DNA of 64,000 nt from an uncultured Faecalicatena sp. (GTDB lineage Bacteria > Bacillota > Clostridia > Lachnospirales > Lachnospiraceae): contig CAOKHZ010000007.1 in assembly GCA_948468385.1 (NCBI GenBank), positions 1 through 64,000 of the forward strand. Direction: 5' to 3'. Within the stretch, counting starts at the first letter, position 1, and each line of letters opens with the position of its first letter. A program made the position numbers and the translations under genes. Shown in pieces: positions 8,704 through 18,271 of this stretch. The notes under the pieces were generated by a model. That model did not search any database. It was given only the letters and a program-made list of their open reading frames with translations, and was not told the origin of the DNA.

Positions 8704-10188
8704 TTACTTCCACGGATTCTCCGTCGGATATCTCACGCCGGCCGGCTGGTTGTAACCAATCTCCTCTACCGGAACTCCTACATACTTAAATACCTCGAAC
8801 AATGCCTTTCCGAAATTGCCGAATGCCACCGCGCCATGATGCGGGAAATTCTTCTCAATCAATACATGACGGTAGAAACGTCCCATCTCCGGAATCGCGA
8901 AGATACCGATTGCGCCAAAGGAACGTGTAGCTACCGGAAGAACCTCGCCCTGCGCGATGTAAGCGCGAAGCTTGCAGTCAGCCGTGCTCTGCAAACGGAA
9001 GAACGTGATGTCGCCCGGCTTGATGTCGCCTTCGAGCGTTCCCTGCGTCACTTCCTCCGGCAAAGAACGAGCCATGATCAACTGGTACTTCATCTCGCAG
9101 AAGGACAGCTTGCTGGAAGCGGTATTTCCACAGTGGAAGCCCATGAACGTATCCTTGTGCGCGTATGGGAACTTGCCCTCGATGTCTTCCTTGTACATGT
9201 CCGCCGGTACGCTGTTGTTGATGTCAAGCAACGTCACGACATCCTCGCTGACAACGGTTCCGATGAACTCGCTGAGTGCTCCGTAAATGTCCACCTCGCA
9301 GGAAACCGGGATGCCCTGGGCGGCCAGACGGCTGTTCACATAGCAAGGCACGAAGCCAAATTGCGTCTGGAATGCAGGCCAGCACTTTCCGGCGATGGTC
9401 ACGTACTTGCGGTATCCTCTGTGCTCCTCCACCCAATCCTTGAGCGTCAGCTCATACTGCGCCAACTTGGTAAGAATCTCCGGCTTCTTGTTGCCCGTTC
9501 CAAGTTCTTCTTCCATCTCTTTTACAAGTGCCGGAATCCTCTCATCGCCCGCATGCTTGTTGAACGCCTCAAACAAATCCAGTTCGGAGTTTTCTTCAAT
9601 CTCCACACCCAGGTTGTAAAGCTGCTGAATCGGTGCATTACAAGCCAAGAAGTTCAGCGGTCTCGGGCCAAAGCTGATAATCTTCAAGCTGTTAAGTCCA
9701 ACGATGGCTCTGGCAATCGGACGGAACTCATAAATCATGTCCGCACATTCCTCGGCGGTTCCCACCGGATACTCCGGAATGTAAGCCTTCACGCCGCGCA
9801 ATTTCAGGTTGTAGCTGGCATTGAGCATGCCGCAGTAAGCGTCTCCTCTTCCCTGAATCAGGTTGTCGCCGCTCTCCTCTGCCGCCGCCACGAACATCTT
9901 CGGTCCGTCAAAATGCTTTGCAAGCAACGTCTCGGAAATCTCCGGTCCAAAGTTTCCAAGGTATACGACCAACGCGTTACATCCTGCCGCCTTGATGTCC
10001 TCCAACGCTTGTACCATGTGGATTTCACTCTCCACGATACAAATCGGACACTCATAAATGCCCTCCTCGCCATATTTCTCCTTGTACGCCTTCATCAGAG
10101 CCTCGCGTCTGGAAACAGACAAGCTCTCCGGGAAGCAGTCTCTGCTGACCGCCACGACTCCGATTTTCAATTCTGGCATGTTACTCAT
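8704..10188 (-). CDS. L-fucose/L-arabinose isomerase superfamily protein
   Basis: A 494-residue protein with the fold pattern of the FucI/AraA ketol isomerases: an N-terminal alternating strand-helix domain (KIGVVAVSRDCFPES; NALVVYLGNFGPE) and a C-terminal domain carrying conserved acids and histidines (SCEVDIYGAL; GFHCGNTASSK; FFRLQSTADCK; FPHHGAVAFGNFG). These enzymes interconvert an aldose and a ketose with a divalent metal, often manganese. Together with the adjacent kinase this suggests isomerise-then-phosphorylate catabolism of a pentose or deoxyhexose. The actual sugar cannot be read from the sequence. AAAGGTGG precedes the ATG. Confidence 0.8.
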   Translation of the reverse strand: MSNMPELKIGVVAVSRDCFPESLSVSRREALMKAYKEKYGEEGIYECPICIVESEIHMVQALEDIKAAGCNALVVYLGNFGPEISETLLAKHFDGPKMFVAAAEESGDNLIQGRGDAYCGMLNASYNLKLRGVKAYIPEYPVGTAEECADMIYEFRPIARAIVGLNSLKIISFGPRPLNFLACNAPIQQLYNLGVEIEENSELDLFEAFNKHAGDERIPALVKEMEEELGTGNKKPEILTKLAQYELTLKDWVEEHRGYRKYVTIAGKCWPAFQTQFGFVPCYVNSRLAAQGIPVSCEVDIYGALSEFIGTVVSEDVVTLLDINNSVPADMYKEDIEGKFPYAHKDTFMGFHCGNTASSKLSFCEMKYQLIMARSLPEEVTQGTLEGDIKPGDITFFRLQSTADCKLRAYIAQGEVLPVATRSFGAIGIFAIPEMGRFYRHVLIEKNFPHHGAVAFGNFGKALFEVFKYVGVPVEEIGYNQPAGVRYPTENPWK

Positions 10189-10267
10189 GGTTATGTACCA
10201 CCTTTCTTTTTGATTACAGCCATCAGCTGCGATTTGTTATAATGTCATTTTTTTGATACCGACTGGA

Positions 10268-10882
10268 TTATACCGTTAAATTTTCACCCTTGAGCCCGCA
10301 GAACGCGCCCTCAATCTTCGCGTCCTCATGCGCGATCAACCATTTGTTCTTGGCAGTAATCAGACGATCCTCGCCATCCTCGCCAGGCGCGAACGTAAGC
10401 TCCGTGTTCGTCCCCGCCGGCAAAATCACCACGCAACGGAAACCACCTTCCGCAGCCGTACACGGCGCATAGTGAAGCGTCGTCGCATATACTTCAACCG
10501 CCGTCCCCGCCGGTACTAAAAATGCCTCCACACGGCCGGTATCATAACTATAATCCGCTTCGATATCCTGCTGCATTCCGATCAACAAAATCAAGTCTGT
10601 CACCGCCACGTTAATCTCCGACGAACGATGATACTCCAACGCGTTCAGCTTGTGGTTGTCCCCGTTGCAGTAACCAATCTGAATCGGCAGGCCGCCGTAC
10701 GCGCGCCGCTGAAAGTCCGCCGCCACCGGCAACGCCTCCAGTTCCTCCACCGACGGCACGTAAATCACGTCCTTCGGAAGCGGCGTATGTTCCATCTCCT
10801 TCAGCAGACGGCCAAGATCATAACCGTTCAAAACCTTGCCATACTTGCCGAAAGAAGCGTCAGTTACCTTTTGAATGTCCAT
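10268..10882 (-). CDS. DUF4867 family protein
   Basis: A 204-residue protein with a C-terminal cupin-like strand pattern (VEAFLVPAGTAVEVYATTLHYAPC, near residues 117-140, then CVVILPAGTNTEL). Length and sequence match the DUF4867 family, which occurs beside sugar isomerases and kinases in gut clostridia. A role as a sugar mutarotase, lyxose-isomerase-like enzyme or ligand sensor is possible but unproven. It is the promoter-proximal gene of the cluster, 80 bases ahead of the isomerase-like gene. TGGAGGTAT precedes the ATG. Confidence 0.75.
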   Translation of the reverse strand: MDIQKVTDASFGKYGKVLNGYDLGRLLKEMEHTPLPKDVIYVPSVEELEALPVAADFQRRAYGGLPIQIGYCNGDNHKLNALEYHRSSEINVAVTDLILLIGMQQDIEADYSYDTGRVEAFLVPAGTAVEVYATTLHYAPCTAAEGGFRCVVILPAGTNTELTFAPGEDGEDRLITAKNKWLIAHEDAKIEGAFCGLKGENLTV

Positions 10883-11046
10883 GCATATACCTCCATTCTA
10901 TTTTTTTATCCTTTTGATGTTTATCATAACACGATTCCTTTTTTTAATCGTCCAAAATTTCAACCTATCAATGGCATTTTTTTGTCTTTTTACTCATAGA
11001 CAACATTAAAAGACAAAACGGCTTGTCAAAGAAAAACATAAAACCT

Positions 11047-11083
11047 TAAAAAGGGGCGCGAGGTAATACGCACGCCCCTTTTT
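11047..11083 (-). terminator. bidirectional terminator
   Basis: A GC-rich hairpin (GGGGCG at 11053, CGCCCC ending at 11078) flanked by A/T runs on both sides. It would end the enoate-reductase transcript on the minus strand. Confidence 0.75.
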
Positions 11084-11092
11084 TAAAGCTTT

Positions 11093-11327
11093 TTCATGCT
11101 TGCATGAAGCGCATGGCTTTTCGTACTTTCCACGCCTATATGATTACCACGGATTGCTACGTGCTTCGTACTCTCCACGCCCATATGATTACCACGGATT
11201 GCTACGTGCTTCGCACTCCCGCAATCCTAAAAACATTCGGATTACGCCCTCTCGGGCTTCTTCCTCATGTTTTTTCGGCTCTCAAGGCCATGCCCTTTCA
11301 TGCTTGCATGAAGCGCATGGCTTTTCG
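11093..11327. repeat. short repeats downstream of the enoate reductase
   Basis: Two exact copies of a 31-base unit (11093-11123 and 11297-11327) each contain the palindrome TTCATGCTTGCATGAA. Between them lie two tandem 45-base units (11122-11166 and 11167-11211) that differ at only two positions. The stretch from 10883 to 11338 holds no gene; it contains the DUF4867 leader, the terminator above and these repeats. Open frames across them look like artefacts of the repeat. Confidence 0.7.
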
Positions 11328-11338
11328 AGCCTTGGTTA

Positions 11339-13399
11339 TCATATCTTCATCGCGGTCTCGTACGCGCCCCAGATTACGCTTCTTAGGTTTCCTATCTGTC
11401 GGCAGTCGCCAATCAGGTACACGTTCTTTTTCTTCTCATCCACCTTAATCGGATTTGAAATATATCCGGCAGAGGAAATCACGCTGTCACACTCGACGGT
11501 AACCTCTTTGCCGTTCTTGTCCGTGCATACCACGGCTCCTTCTTTGACTTCCTTCAGCATCGTCTCCAGATATACCGGAACCTTGTGCAACTCGAACCAC
11601 TCTCTCAAATAGGAGCTGTTCGCCAGACAGACGCCCTTCTGGGAAACCAGGTCGTCCTTCATCTCTATGATGATTGGCTCTTTGCCAAGCAATGCCAATT
11701 CGTAAGCAATCTCGCTTCCGGTCAAACCGCCGCCAATCACGGCCACTTTCTGACCCACTTCCGCGCCATTTAAGAACTCGCAGGCTTCCACCATCCGCTC
11801 ATGGCCGGGAACATTTCTCAAAATACGCGGTATAGACCCTGTCGCGACAATGATTGGCTCTTCACCGAAGCGCGCCAGGTCATTGACTTCCTCATTCAGA
11901 TGAATCTCAATCTGTAACTTCTCCATCTGCCGGCGATACCAGGCAAGAAGCTCTCGCAGCTTCCCTTTGTAAGACTCCGCACTGGCCGGAATAAAGGTGC
12001 CGCCCAGAACGTCGCTCTTCTCATAAATTACCGGCTTATGCCCCCGCAGCTTCAGTACGCGAGCCGCCTCCATACCGCCAATACCTCCGCCGATGATATG
12101 TACCCGCTTTGGTGTCGCCGTATGCTTAATCTTGTGCTTGTTCCACTGCATCGTCTCCGCATTGACCGCGCAACGAGCAAGATGTAAGCTGTCACTCAGT
12201 TCCTGGTCATTCGGAACACCCTTATAATGGCACATGTTGAAACATCCGTTATGGCACAAAATACATGGACGAATATCTTCCTCGCGGCCTTCCATCAGCT
12301 TGGTCACCCACTGCTGGTCAGCAAGGAACGGCCTCGCGAAACCGGCACCATCGAGCTTCCCTTCCTTGATGGAATCCGCCGCCGTGCCCGGATCCAGGCG
12401 GCCTGCGCAGACCACCGGAATGTTCACGAACTTCTTAATATGCTCCACGTCGGCAAGGTTACAGTTCTCCGGCATGTATACCGGCGGATGTGCCCAATAC
12501 CACGCATCATACGTTCCATTGTCACAGTTAAGCATGTCATAACCCGCATCCTGCAAATATTTTGCCGCGCGCTCCGACTCTTCCATGTCTCGCCCGACTT
12601 CCGTGTACTCTTCGCCCGGAAGCGCGCCCTGACGGAAGCCCTTGGTTTTCGATAATACGCTGTAACGCAAAGAAACCGGGAAATCATCACCGCATTCCCA
12701 CTTAATCGCCTTGACGATTTCCGTCGCGAAACGATAACGGTTTTCAAAAGATCCACCGTACTGGTCAGACCGGTGGTTGACGTATTTTAACGTAAACTGA
12801 TCCAACAAATACCCCTCGTGAACCGCGTGCACCTCCACTCCGTCCACGCCCGCGTCCTTCAACATCTTGGCACTCTTTGCAAAAGCCTCCACGAACTCGT
12901 GAATCTCGTCCACGGTCATCTCACGGGAAGGCACTTTATCCGACCAACGGTTGGGAGAAGGGCTGGCAGACGCGGTAATCTTATCCAAATCCATGAACGG
13001 TTTGGACAAAACGCGCAGGGCAGGATTCGTGTACAGCGTCTCCATCAGCTCGCTAATCGTAAAGGAACGCCCGAAGCCCGCCGTAAGCTGGACGAAAAGC
13101 TTCGCCCCGGTCTTGTGAAACTCCGGCATCCACTTTTTCAAATCCTGGTACATCTTCTGATTCTTGTGCAGCCACTGTCCAAACATCGGGTTATACACCG
13201 GCTGACAGCCCGGCAATACCAGGCCCGCGTTGTTTTTCGCCACTTCCATGATAAAGCGGGCTCCCGCCTTGTCAAAATGGTTCTTCTCCATCCATCCGAA
13301 CAAGTCCGTGCCGCCCATCGACGTGAGCACGATACGGTTCTTAATTTCACAATTTCCAATCTTCCACGGAGTAAACAACGGTTCCAGTCTTGCATCCAT
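11339..13399 (-). CDS. 2-enoate reductase-type flavoenzyme (FMN/FAD/4Fe-4S)
   Basis: A 686-residue member of the Old Yellow Enzyme family with a fused pyridine nucleotide-disulfide oxidoreductase domain, like clostridial 2-enoate reductases, FldZ and BaiCD. The N-terminal TIM barrel carries VEVHAVHEGYLLDQF. The iron-sulfur cysteines are in RPCILCHNGCFNMC (near 360-373) plus ARCAVN. Two dinucleotide motifs follow, IIGGGIGGMEAARVL and VIGGGLTGSEIAYEL. It reduces alpha,beta-unsaturated carboxylates with NAD(P)H. The start at 13399 follows AGGAGATGA. It is divergent from the dehydratase-type operon, so it could reduce an enoate related to that operon's product. Confidence 0.85.
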   Translation of the reverse strand: MDARLEPLFTPWKIGNCEIKNRIVLTSMGGTDLFGWMEKNHFDKAGARFIMEVAKNNAGLVLPGCQPVYNPMFGQWLHKNQKMYQDLKKWMPEFHKTGAKLFVQLTAGFGRSFTISELMETLYTNPALRVLSKPFMDLDKITASASPSPNRWSDKVPSREMTVDEIHEFVEAFAKSAKMLKDAGVDGVEVHAVHEGYLLDQFTLKYVNHRSDQYGGSFENRYRFATEIVKAIKWECGDDFPVSLRYSVLSKTKGFRQGALPGEEYTEVGRDMEESERAAKYLQDAGYDMLNCDNGTYDAWYWAHPPVYMPENCNLADVEHIKKFVNIPVVCAGRLDPGTAADSIKEGKLDGAGFARPFLADQQWVTKLMEGREEDIRPCILCHNGCFNMCHYKGVPNDQELSDSLHLARCAVNAETMQWNKHKIKHTATPKRVHIIGGGIGGMEAARVLKLRGHKPVIYEKSDVLGGTFIPASAESYKGKLRELLAWYRRQMEKLQIEIHLNEEVNDLARFGEEPIIVATGSIPRILRNVPGHERMVEACEFLNGAEVGQKVAVIGGGLTGSEIAYELALLGKEPIIIEMKDDLVSQKGVCLANSSYLREWFELHKVPVYLETMLKEVKEGAVVCTDKNGKEVTVECDSVISSAGYISNPIKVDEKKKNVYLIGDCRQIGNLRSVIWGAYETAMKI

Positions 13400-13551
13400 A
13401 AACAAATCATCTCCTTTTCTTATAATTTTCGCATTGTGCATGCCTGCGAACGCCTCCTCATAAACAATGCCGCATGCCAATACGACAAGTCAAAAGTTTT
13501 TTGACTCCCGTCTTGTTACCAGTACTGTCATTATAACAGCGTTTTGTTCAA

Positions 13552-13594
13552 GTTGCAATAAAAATGATAGTTTTTCCGATTATTTTGTTGCAAC
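13552..13594. promoter_or_regulatory. inverted repeat between enoate reductase and CooC-type operon
   Basis: Perfect arms GTTGCAA (13552-13558) and TTGCAAC (13588-13594) lie either side of an AT-rich 29-base spacer in the divergent intergenic region. This could be a binding site for a regulator controlling both operons; no regulator gene is adjacent. Confidence 0.4.
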
Positions 13595-13654
13595 CTGCCA
13601 ATGACTATGTTAAAATATTTTAAATCATTAAAATACGAAAAGGAGGCGGAGCCA

Positions 13655-14416
13655 TTGCACGAAACTACAATCATCGCTGCCGCCGGCAAGGGCGGCGTCG
13701 GGAAAACTTCCATCTGTGCGGCCATCGTCCGCCTGCTATGCCAATCCAAGCCAGATGCCAGAATTTTGGCCATTGACGCGGATCCTGCAGTGGGATTGGC
13801 CGCCGGGCTGGGCGTGGAGGCTGACTCCACGTTAGACGACATCCGCAAGCGCATCGTCGCCAGTGTGGAACAAGGCGAGCCCAAAGAGGCCATCGAACTT
13901 TTGGGGGAGGCACGGTTTCAGATTTTCGACACCATGGTGGAGAAGGAAGGATTTTCCTTCCTGGCCATTGGCAGACCCGAGAGCGCGGGATGCTACTGCA
14001 AGGTAAATGCTTATTTAAAGGAAGTCATTTCCTTGCTGGCACAAGATTTTGACTATGTGGTGATTGACGGGGAGGCAGGAATTGAACAAATCAACCGCCG
14101 GGTGATGGAGCAGGTGACGCACCTGATCCTGGTCACCGATCCTAGCCGGAAGGGGGTACAGGTAGTCAAGACGATTCAAAAAGTGGCACAGGAGCTTGTC
14201 ATGTACAAGCAATGCGGGGTCATCGTCAACCGGGTAAGCGATCCGTCCATGCTCGAACTGGTAGATCTCTCCCCGCTTGATTTGCTGACAAGCATTCCTG
14301 CCGACTCGCTTCACGCTTCCAACGAAGTGCGCGGACTGAGCGTATTTGAACTTGACGACGACGCGCTCTTATTAAAGGGGGCAAAAGAAGCTTTGGAGAA
14401 ATGGAATATTTTATAA
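13655..14416 (+). CDS. CooC-type nickel-insertion ATPase
   Basis: A 253-residue MinD/SIMIBI ATPase with the P-loop GKGGVGKT at residues 11-18 and a CYC pair at residues 113 and 115. In CooC proteins this Cys-X-Cys forms the metal site at the dimer interface, and CooC matures the nickel site of carbon monoxide dehydrogenase. A perfect AGGAGG lies 8 bases before a TTG at 13655, which is preferred over an ATG 18 codons upstream that has no ribosome-binding site. It is the first gene of an operon whose other members are dehydratase-type iron-sulfur enzymes, not a CO dehydrogenase. That makes its client unclear. Confidence 0.82.
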   Translation: MHETTIIAAAGKGGVGKTSICAAIVRLLCQSKPDARILAIDADPAVGLAAGLGVEADSTLDDIRKRIVASVEQGEPKEAIELLGEARFQIFDTMVEKEGFSFLAIGRPESAGCYCKVNAYLKEVISLLAQDFDYVVIDGEAGIEQINRRVMEQVTHLILVTDPSRKGVQVVKTIQKVAQELVMYKQCGVIVNRVSDPSMLELVDLSPLDLLTSIPADSLHASNEVRGLSVFELDDDALLLKGAKEALEKWNIL

Positions 14417-14441
14417 AAAAAGAAGAAAAGAGGTGTGACAC

Positions 14442-15644
14442 TTGAAAGACCTGAAGCATTTGATTTATTTTGAAGGCCTGCTGGAAAATGCGAACAATCC
14501 CTTGATTGAGCAGGCCAGAGCGGAGGGAAAGCTCGCCGTCGGCTATACTTGTTTCCACATGCCCGAAGTGCTTTTAAATCTTGACAATTGCTTTTCCGTC
14601 CGCCTGCGCGCGCCAAACACGGGATCCATGGACATCGCTACATACTATATGTCCAACTACACTTGTGAATTTTGCCGCGCGTTACTGGAGCGTTCCTTTG
14701 AAGGAGGCTTTAATTTCCTGGATGCCTTGGCCGGAGTGGACGCTTGCGCGGAAATGAATCGCTGTATGGAAAACATCGAGCTACAGAACCTGATTCCCAA
14801 CGAAAAGTTTTTCGTCACCCACGCGGACATCCCTTACAAGGTGGAAGACTTCACGATCGCCCACTATGTAAGACAGATAAAGAACCGCGTATTGAATCGC
14901 CTGAACGAGGTATACGGCGTGGACATCTCCGACGAGGCCGTCCGCAAGGCGGTGAAAGAACACAACGAGGTTTGTCGGATTATCACGGAAATCGGCAACT
15001 TGCGCAAACAGCCGAATCCCCCCATCACCGGTTACGAATTCCACGTACTCAACATGGTCACCTATTGCTGTCCGAAGTACCTGATTCTGGGCAAGTTAAA
15101 AGAAACCTTGACGGAAATCAAGAAGCGCAAGCCTGACGCGAAACCTTGGTATCGCGCCCGCGTCGCCCTGGTCGGCAGCGAAGTGGATGACTTGGGATTC
15201 ACGAAGCTGATTGAGGATTCCGGCGCGTTTATCGTGGCAGACCGTTTTTGTTTCGGTTCCACCCCGGGACGCGAGGAAATCATTCTAAACGACGAGGAGG
15301 ACGCGCTCACCCAGGTGTGCCGCCACTATCTGGAGGTATCCGAGTGCCCGCGCTTCATGAGCACTGAAAAAATCAGCCAGCGCCGCGAGACGGCAGACCG
15401 GCTGGCCCGCGAATACGGCGCGGAAGGCATTATATTTGAACAAATCAAGTTCTGTGACTTCTGGGCTTTCGAGAGGGCCTTGGCCAGCCATGTACAAGAG
15501 GCGGAATACGGCCATCCGGTGCTGTCCATCGACCGCCCGTACAACGCCCGCTCTTCGGGGCAGCTTCGTACCCGGATGCAGGCCTTCGTGGAGTCGCTGG
15601 AAATTAAACGTATCCAAAAGGGAGGAGGGAGCCCTCAATGCTGA
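14442..15644 (+). CDS. 2-hydroxyacyl-CoA dehydratase / benzoyl-CoA reductase family subunit, short type (copy 1)
   Basis: A 400-residue HgdB-like protein. Conserved cysteine-bearing segments are TCEFCRALLE near residue 72, ADRFCFGSTPG near residue 270 and EQIKFCDFWAFER near residue 344, the usual layout of iron-sulfur ligands in this family. Members carry out ATP-driven radical dehydrations or two-electron reductions, and some hold double-cubane clusters. It starts at a TTG 7 bases after AGAGGTG and overlaps the next gene by 7 bases. The paralogue at 21880-23079 is closely similar over its whole length. The substrate is unknown; a CoA ester is not assured. Confidence 0.8.
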   Translation: MKDLKHLIYFEGLLENANNPLIEQARAEGKLAVGYTCFHMPEVLLNLDNCFSVRLRAPNTGSMDIATYYMSNYTCEFCRALLERSFEGGFNFLDALAGVDACAEMNRCMENIELQNLIPNEKFFVTHADIPYKVEDFTIAHYVRQIKNRVLNRLNEVYGVDISDEAVRKAVKEHNEVCRIITEIGNLRKQPNPPITGYEFHVLNMVTYCCPKYLILGKLKETLTEIKKRKPDAKPWYRARVALVGSEVDDLGFTKLIEDSGAFIVADRFCFGSTPGREEIILNDEEDALTQVCRHYLEVSECPRFMSTEKISQRRETADRLAREYGAEGIIFEQIKFCDFWAFERALASHVQEAEYGHPVLSIDRPYNARSSGQLRTRMQAFVESLEIKRIQKGGGSPQC

Positions 15645-17377
15645 AAAACAATTTAAAATGGGCGAAGAAAAACATCCCCCAAGATTTAAAAATCTGGAAA
15701 GAATTGATTTCGGAAGTCGATTGGAAGGACGTGGGAAAGAAGCTTAAAAAGGACTTCGAAGCCACGAAGGAGCGAATCACGGACGAGGTAAAGACCGTGG
15801 CCGCCATGTCTGGTTCCGAACGTGTCGACTTGTTGATAAACGGTGAAAAGCATCTGGGACGCTTATACCAATCCGGGAAAATCGCCTTCACCAGACGTGA
15901 ATGGAAAGGCGTGGAGGGTACCGCCCGTGATTTCGTCGGTTGGCTGAAAATATGGGGCGCGATGTCCGCCATGGTCATGAAAGACCCCATTTCCATTGCC
16001 GAAGGCTTATTTGAATATCGATGGTTTAGTTCTTACCTGGCACTTCCCGCTTTTGCCGACCGCAACAACCTGGGACTTCGCGGCCCGCACGTCACCATGG
16101 CCAACGAACTGTTCCTACCCGTGTTCCGCTATGGTGCCGACATGATTGCCACGTTGCTTATGGCGGACGAGAGATTGGGCAACAACCCCAAAATCAGGGA
16201 AAAATTATTGCTCTTTGACGAAATGACGATGAGCCAGATGATGGCCGGCTTCCCGAACCTTGAGGGCGTGCCTTATCAATTGATGCCGGTATTTTTGGTA
16301 TCGGAAATTGACCAGTTGATTTGTATTCCTTATATTGATGCCGTGGAAAGCTTCGGGCTTCCTTCGGACACTTGTCCGGTGCCCACGTCCGAATGTGGTG
16401 CCGCCATCATGGACGCGCTTCCGCACTGTGGTCTGGGATTCATTTCCACGTCCACGCCGTGCGACGGCTCTGACATGGCAACCTCCTATCAGGACCGCCG
16501 TTTCAAGATGCCTACATACCCGCTGACGCTGCCGGTTCGCTACGATGACGAAGACACGGTAGACTGCGGTGCCGAGGACATGAAACGGTGTATCAAGTGG
16601 GTGGAAGACCTGACCGGTGAAAAATGGGATTGGGATCACTATTTCGAAGTCATCCGCCGTTTCAACGAGCAGACCAACTATGAGATGCACAAGTGGGAAA
16701 TCAACAAAACGCCATACCCGCAGGTAATCGGCCCGGCTTACGAGCTGTTCCGCAAATGGAGTTACGAGATGGACGGCGGCTTGTATCCCAGCACACACAA
16801 AACGTTCAAGAAGATTGACAAGATGATGGATCGCGCTTATGAAAAGCGCATGCAGCCTTACCGCGCGCCGATTCGCCACCGCGCCATCGTATGGAGCTGC
16901 CCGGCACACTATTACGCCAACTTTTCCAACTGGCTGCAAAACTGCTGGGGCATTGGCGTATTGGTAGAGATGGAAAGCCTGAACTTCACCAAGATGCTCA
17001 ACACCGACGACAAGGAAGAGGCCATCCGCGACCTGGCCAGGTTGTACGAACGCATGGTCATGCGCAAGCACACCAACGGCGGTCACGTCCACGTACTGGA
17101 AGAGTTGTGGAAGCAAGTGGAAGAATTTAACGTGGACATCGTAATCATGTACCAGCACGTATGTTGCAAGACCATGAGCGGCCTGCAGGGACTATTTGAC
17201 GAACAAGCGCGCGAACGCGGCATCCACCTTATCTGGGTGGAACACGACCTGATGGATCCACGTACGGTATCCCGCCGCGACATGCGCAGCAAGATTAACA
17301 ATTATATGGTAAATGTATTCCAGGAAGAACCGCTCGACCCATCCTTGGTAGAGTTCGAAGACGACGTGACCTGGTAA
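15638..17377 (+). CDS. 2-hydroxyacyl-CoA dehydratase family subunit, long type (copy 1)
   Basis: A 579-residue protein of the same superfamily, but with roughly 150 extra N-terminal residues beginning with a lysine-rich helical stretch. That is much longer than classic HgdA/HadC subunits of about 375-480. Cysteines cluster in LPSDTCPVPTSECG (near 238-251), STPCDGSD, and HVCCKTMSGL near residue 508. Gene overlap with the short subunit implies a two-subunit complex. The paralogue at 20096-21883 aligns without gaps around the point where that copy has a stop codon. The function is not established. Confidence 0.78.
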   Translation: MLKNNLKWAKKNIPQDLKIWKELISEVDWKDVGKKLKKDFEATKERITDEVKTVAAMSGSERVDLLINGEKHLGRLYQSGKIAFTRREWKGVEGTARDFVGWLKIWGAMSAMVMKDPISIAEGLFEYRWFSSYLALPAFADRNNLGLRGPHVTMANELFLPVFRYGADMIATLLMADERLGNNPKIREKLLLFDEMTMSQMMAGFPNLEGVPYQLMPVFLVSEIDQLICIPYIDAVESFGLPSDTCPVPTSECGAAIMDALPHCGLGFISTSTPCDGSDMATSYQDRRFKMPTYPLTLPVRYDDEDTVDCGAEDMKRCIKWVEDLTGEKWDWDHYFEVIRRFNEQTNYEMHKWEINKTPYPQVIGPAYELFRKWSYEMDGGLYPSTHKTFKKIDKMMDRAYEKRMQPYRAPIRHRAIVWSCPAHYYANFSNWLQNCWGIGVLVEMESLNFTKMLNTDDKEEAIRDLARLYERMVMRKHTNGGHVHVLEELWKQVEEFNVDIVIMYQHVCCKTMSGLQGLFDEQARERGIHLIWVEHDLMDPRTVSRRDMRSKINNYMVNVFQEEPLDPSLVEFEDDVTW

Positions 17378-17452
17378 ATTTTGCTACTATATATCCACGG
17401 CCATAGGCCACTCATAATAACAGTATTTCATTGTTAGAAAGGAGAAAATGTT

Positions 17453-18250
17453 ATGAAATATTATGGAGGATGTGACGTAGGTTCCACTTATACCAAAGCG
17501 GTTATCGTGGACGAAAACGGAAAAATAATGGCTCACACCACGATACGCAGCAAAATCAATTCGGAAGTATCGGCCCAGATTGCCATGGAAGAAGTCATCG
17601 GGCAGATTCCTGAGCTTGACAACGCGCAGAACCTGGCTTACCTTATCGGTACGGGTTACGGCCGCAACAAGGTTCCTTTTGCCGATGAAAACATTTCCGA
17701 GATTTCCTGCCACGCGATGGGCGTACATGTGACCGACCCGACGGTAAAGGCCATTATCGACATTGGCGGCCAGGACGTAAAAGGTATCAGCATCGACACG
17801 GATGGCACGGTGAAAAATTTCGCCATGAATGACAAGTGCGCCGCCGGAACCGGACGCTTCTTCGAAGCGATGGCCAGAAGTTTTGAGATGTCACTTACGG
17901 ACTTCTCAAATCTCTCCCTGACCGCGAAGAACGTGATTCCAATCACCGCCCAATGTACGGTGTTCGCCGAGAGCGAAGTCATCACCCTGGTGGGCGAGGG
18001 AAAACCGATGGACGAGATTGCCGCGGGTATTCAGATGGCCGTCGCGAAGCGGTGCTTCGTCATGGCGAAAAAGGCTGGAGCCACCACGGCCATTACCCTG
18101 ACCGGCGGCTGTGCCAAAAATGCCGGCCTGAAAAACGCAATCGAACATGTATTGAAGCTGAAGGTCATTGACCTGCCTATCGATCCCCAGCTGATGGGAG
18201 CCCTTGGCGCGGCGGAATACGCCAGGCAGAAAGGGCAGGCCAAATCATAA
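17453..18250 (+). CDS. ATP-dependent activase of the HgdC/BadF type
   Basis: A 265-residue ASKHA-fold protein: GGCDVGSTYTKAVIVD at residues 5-20, IDIGGQDVKG near 102, and LTGGCAKN in the C-terminal half. Two cysteines, C129 in NDKCAAGTGRF and C168 in AQCTVF, sit where HgdC ligates the [4Fe-4S] cluster at its dimer interface. Such activases inject electrons at low potential into dehydratase or reductase partners using ATP. AGAAAGGAGA precedes the ATG. This is the only activase in the region, so it probably serves both dehydratase pairs. Confidence 0.88.
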   Translation: MKYYGGCDVGSTYTKAVIVDENGKIMAHTTIRSKINSEVSAQIAMEEVIGQIPELDNAQNLAYLIGTGYGRNKVPFADENISEISCHAMGVHVTDPTVKAIIDIGGQDVKGISIDTDGTVKNFAMNDKCAAGTGRFFEAMARSFEMSLTDFSNLSLTAKNVIPITAQCTVFAESEVITLVGEGKPMDEIAAGIQMAVAKRCFVMAKKAGATTAITLTGGCAKNAGLKNAIEHVLKLKVIDLPIDPQLMGALGAAEYARQKGQAKS

Positions 18251-18271
18251 AGCCGGGAAAGGGAGTTTGCC

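Noticed and set aside
8569-10242. A 557-codon open frame on the plus strand opposite the isomerase-like gene
   Set aside because: It mirrors the real gene on the other strand and has no recognisable domain; long antisense frames arise from the codon bias of the true gene.
11093-11327. CRISPR array
   Set aside because: Repeat units are either adjacent tandem copies or only two distant copies; there are no regular spacers and no cas genes.
11100-11612. Plus-strand frames crossing the 45-base and 31-base repeats
   Set aside because: They reproduce the repeat period as peptide repeats and run into the antisense of the enoate reductase; no ribosome-binding site.
16205-17158. A 317-codon minus-strand frame inside the intact large subunit
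   Set aside because: It is antisense to a confident gene with no protein-like motifs.
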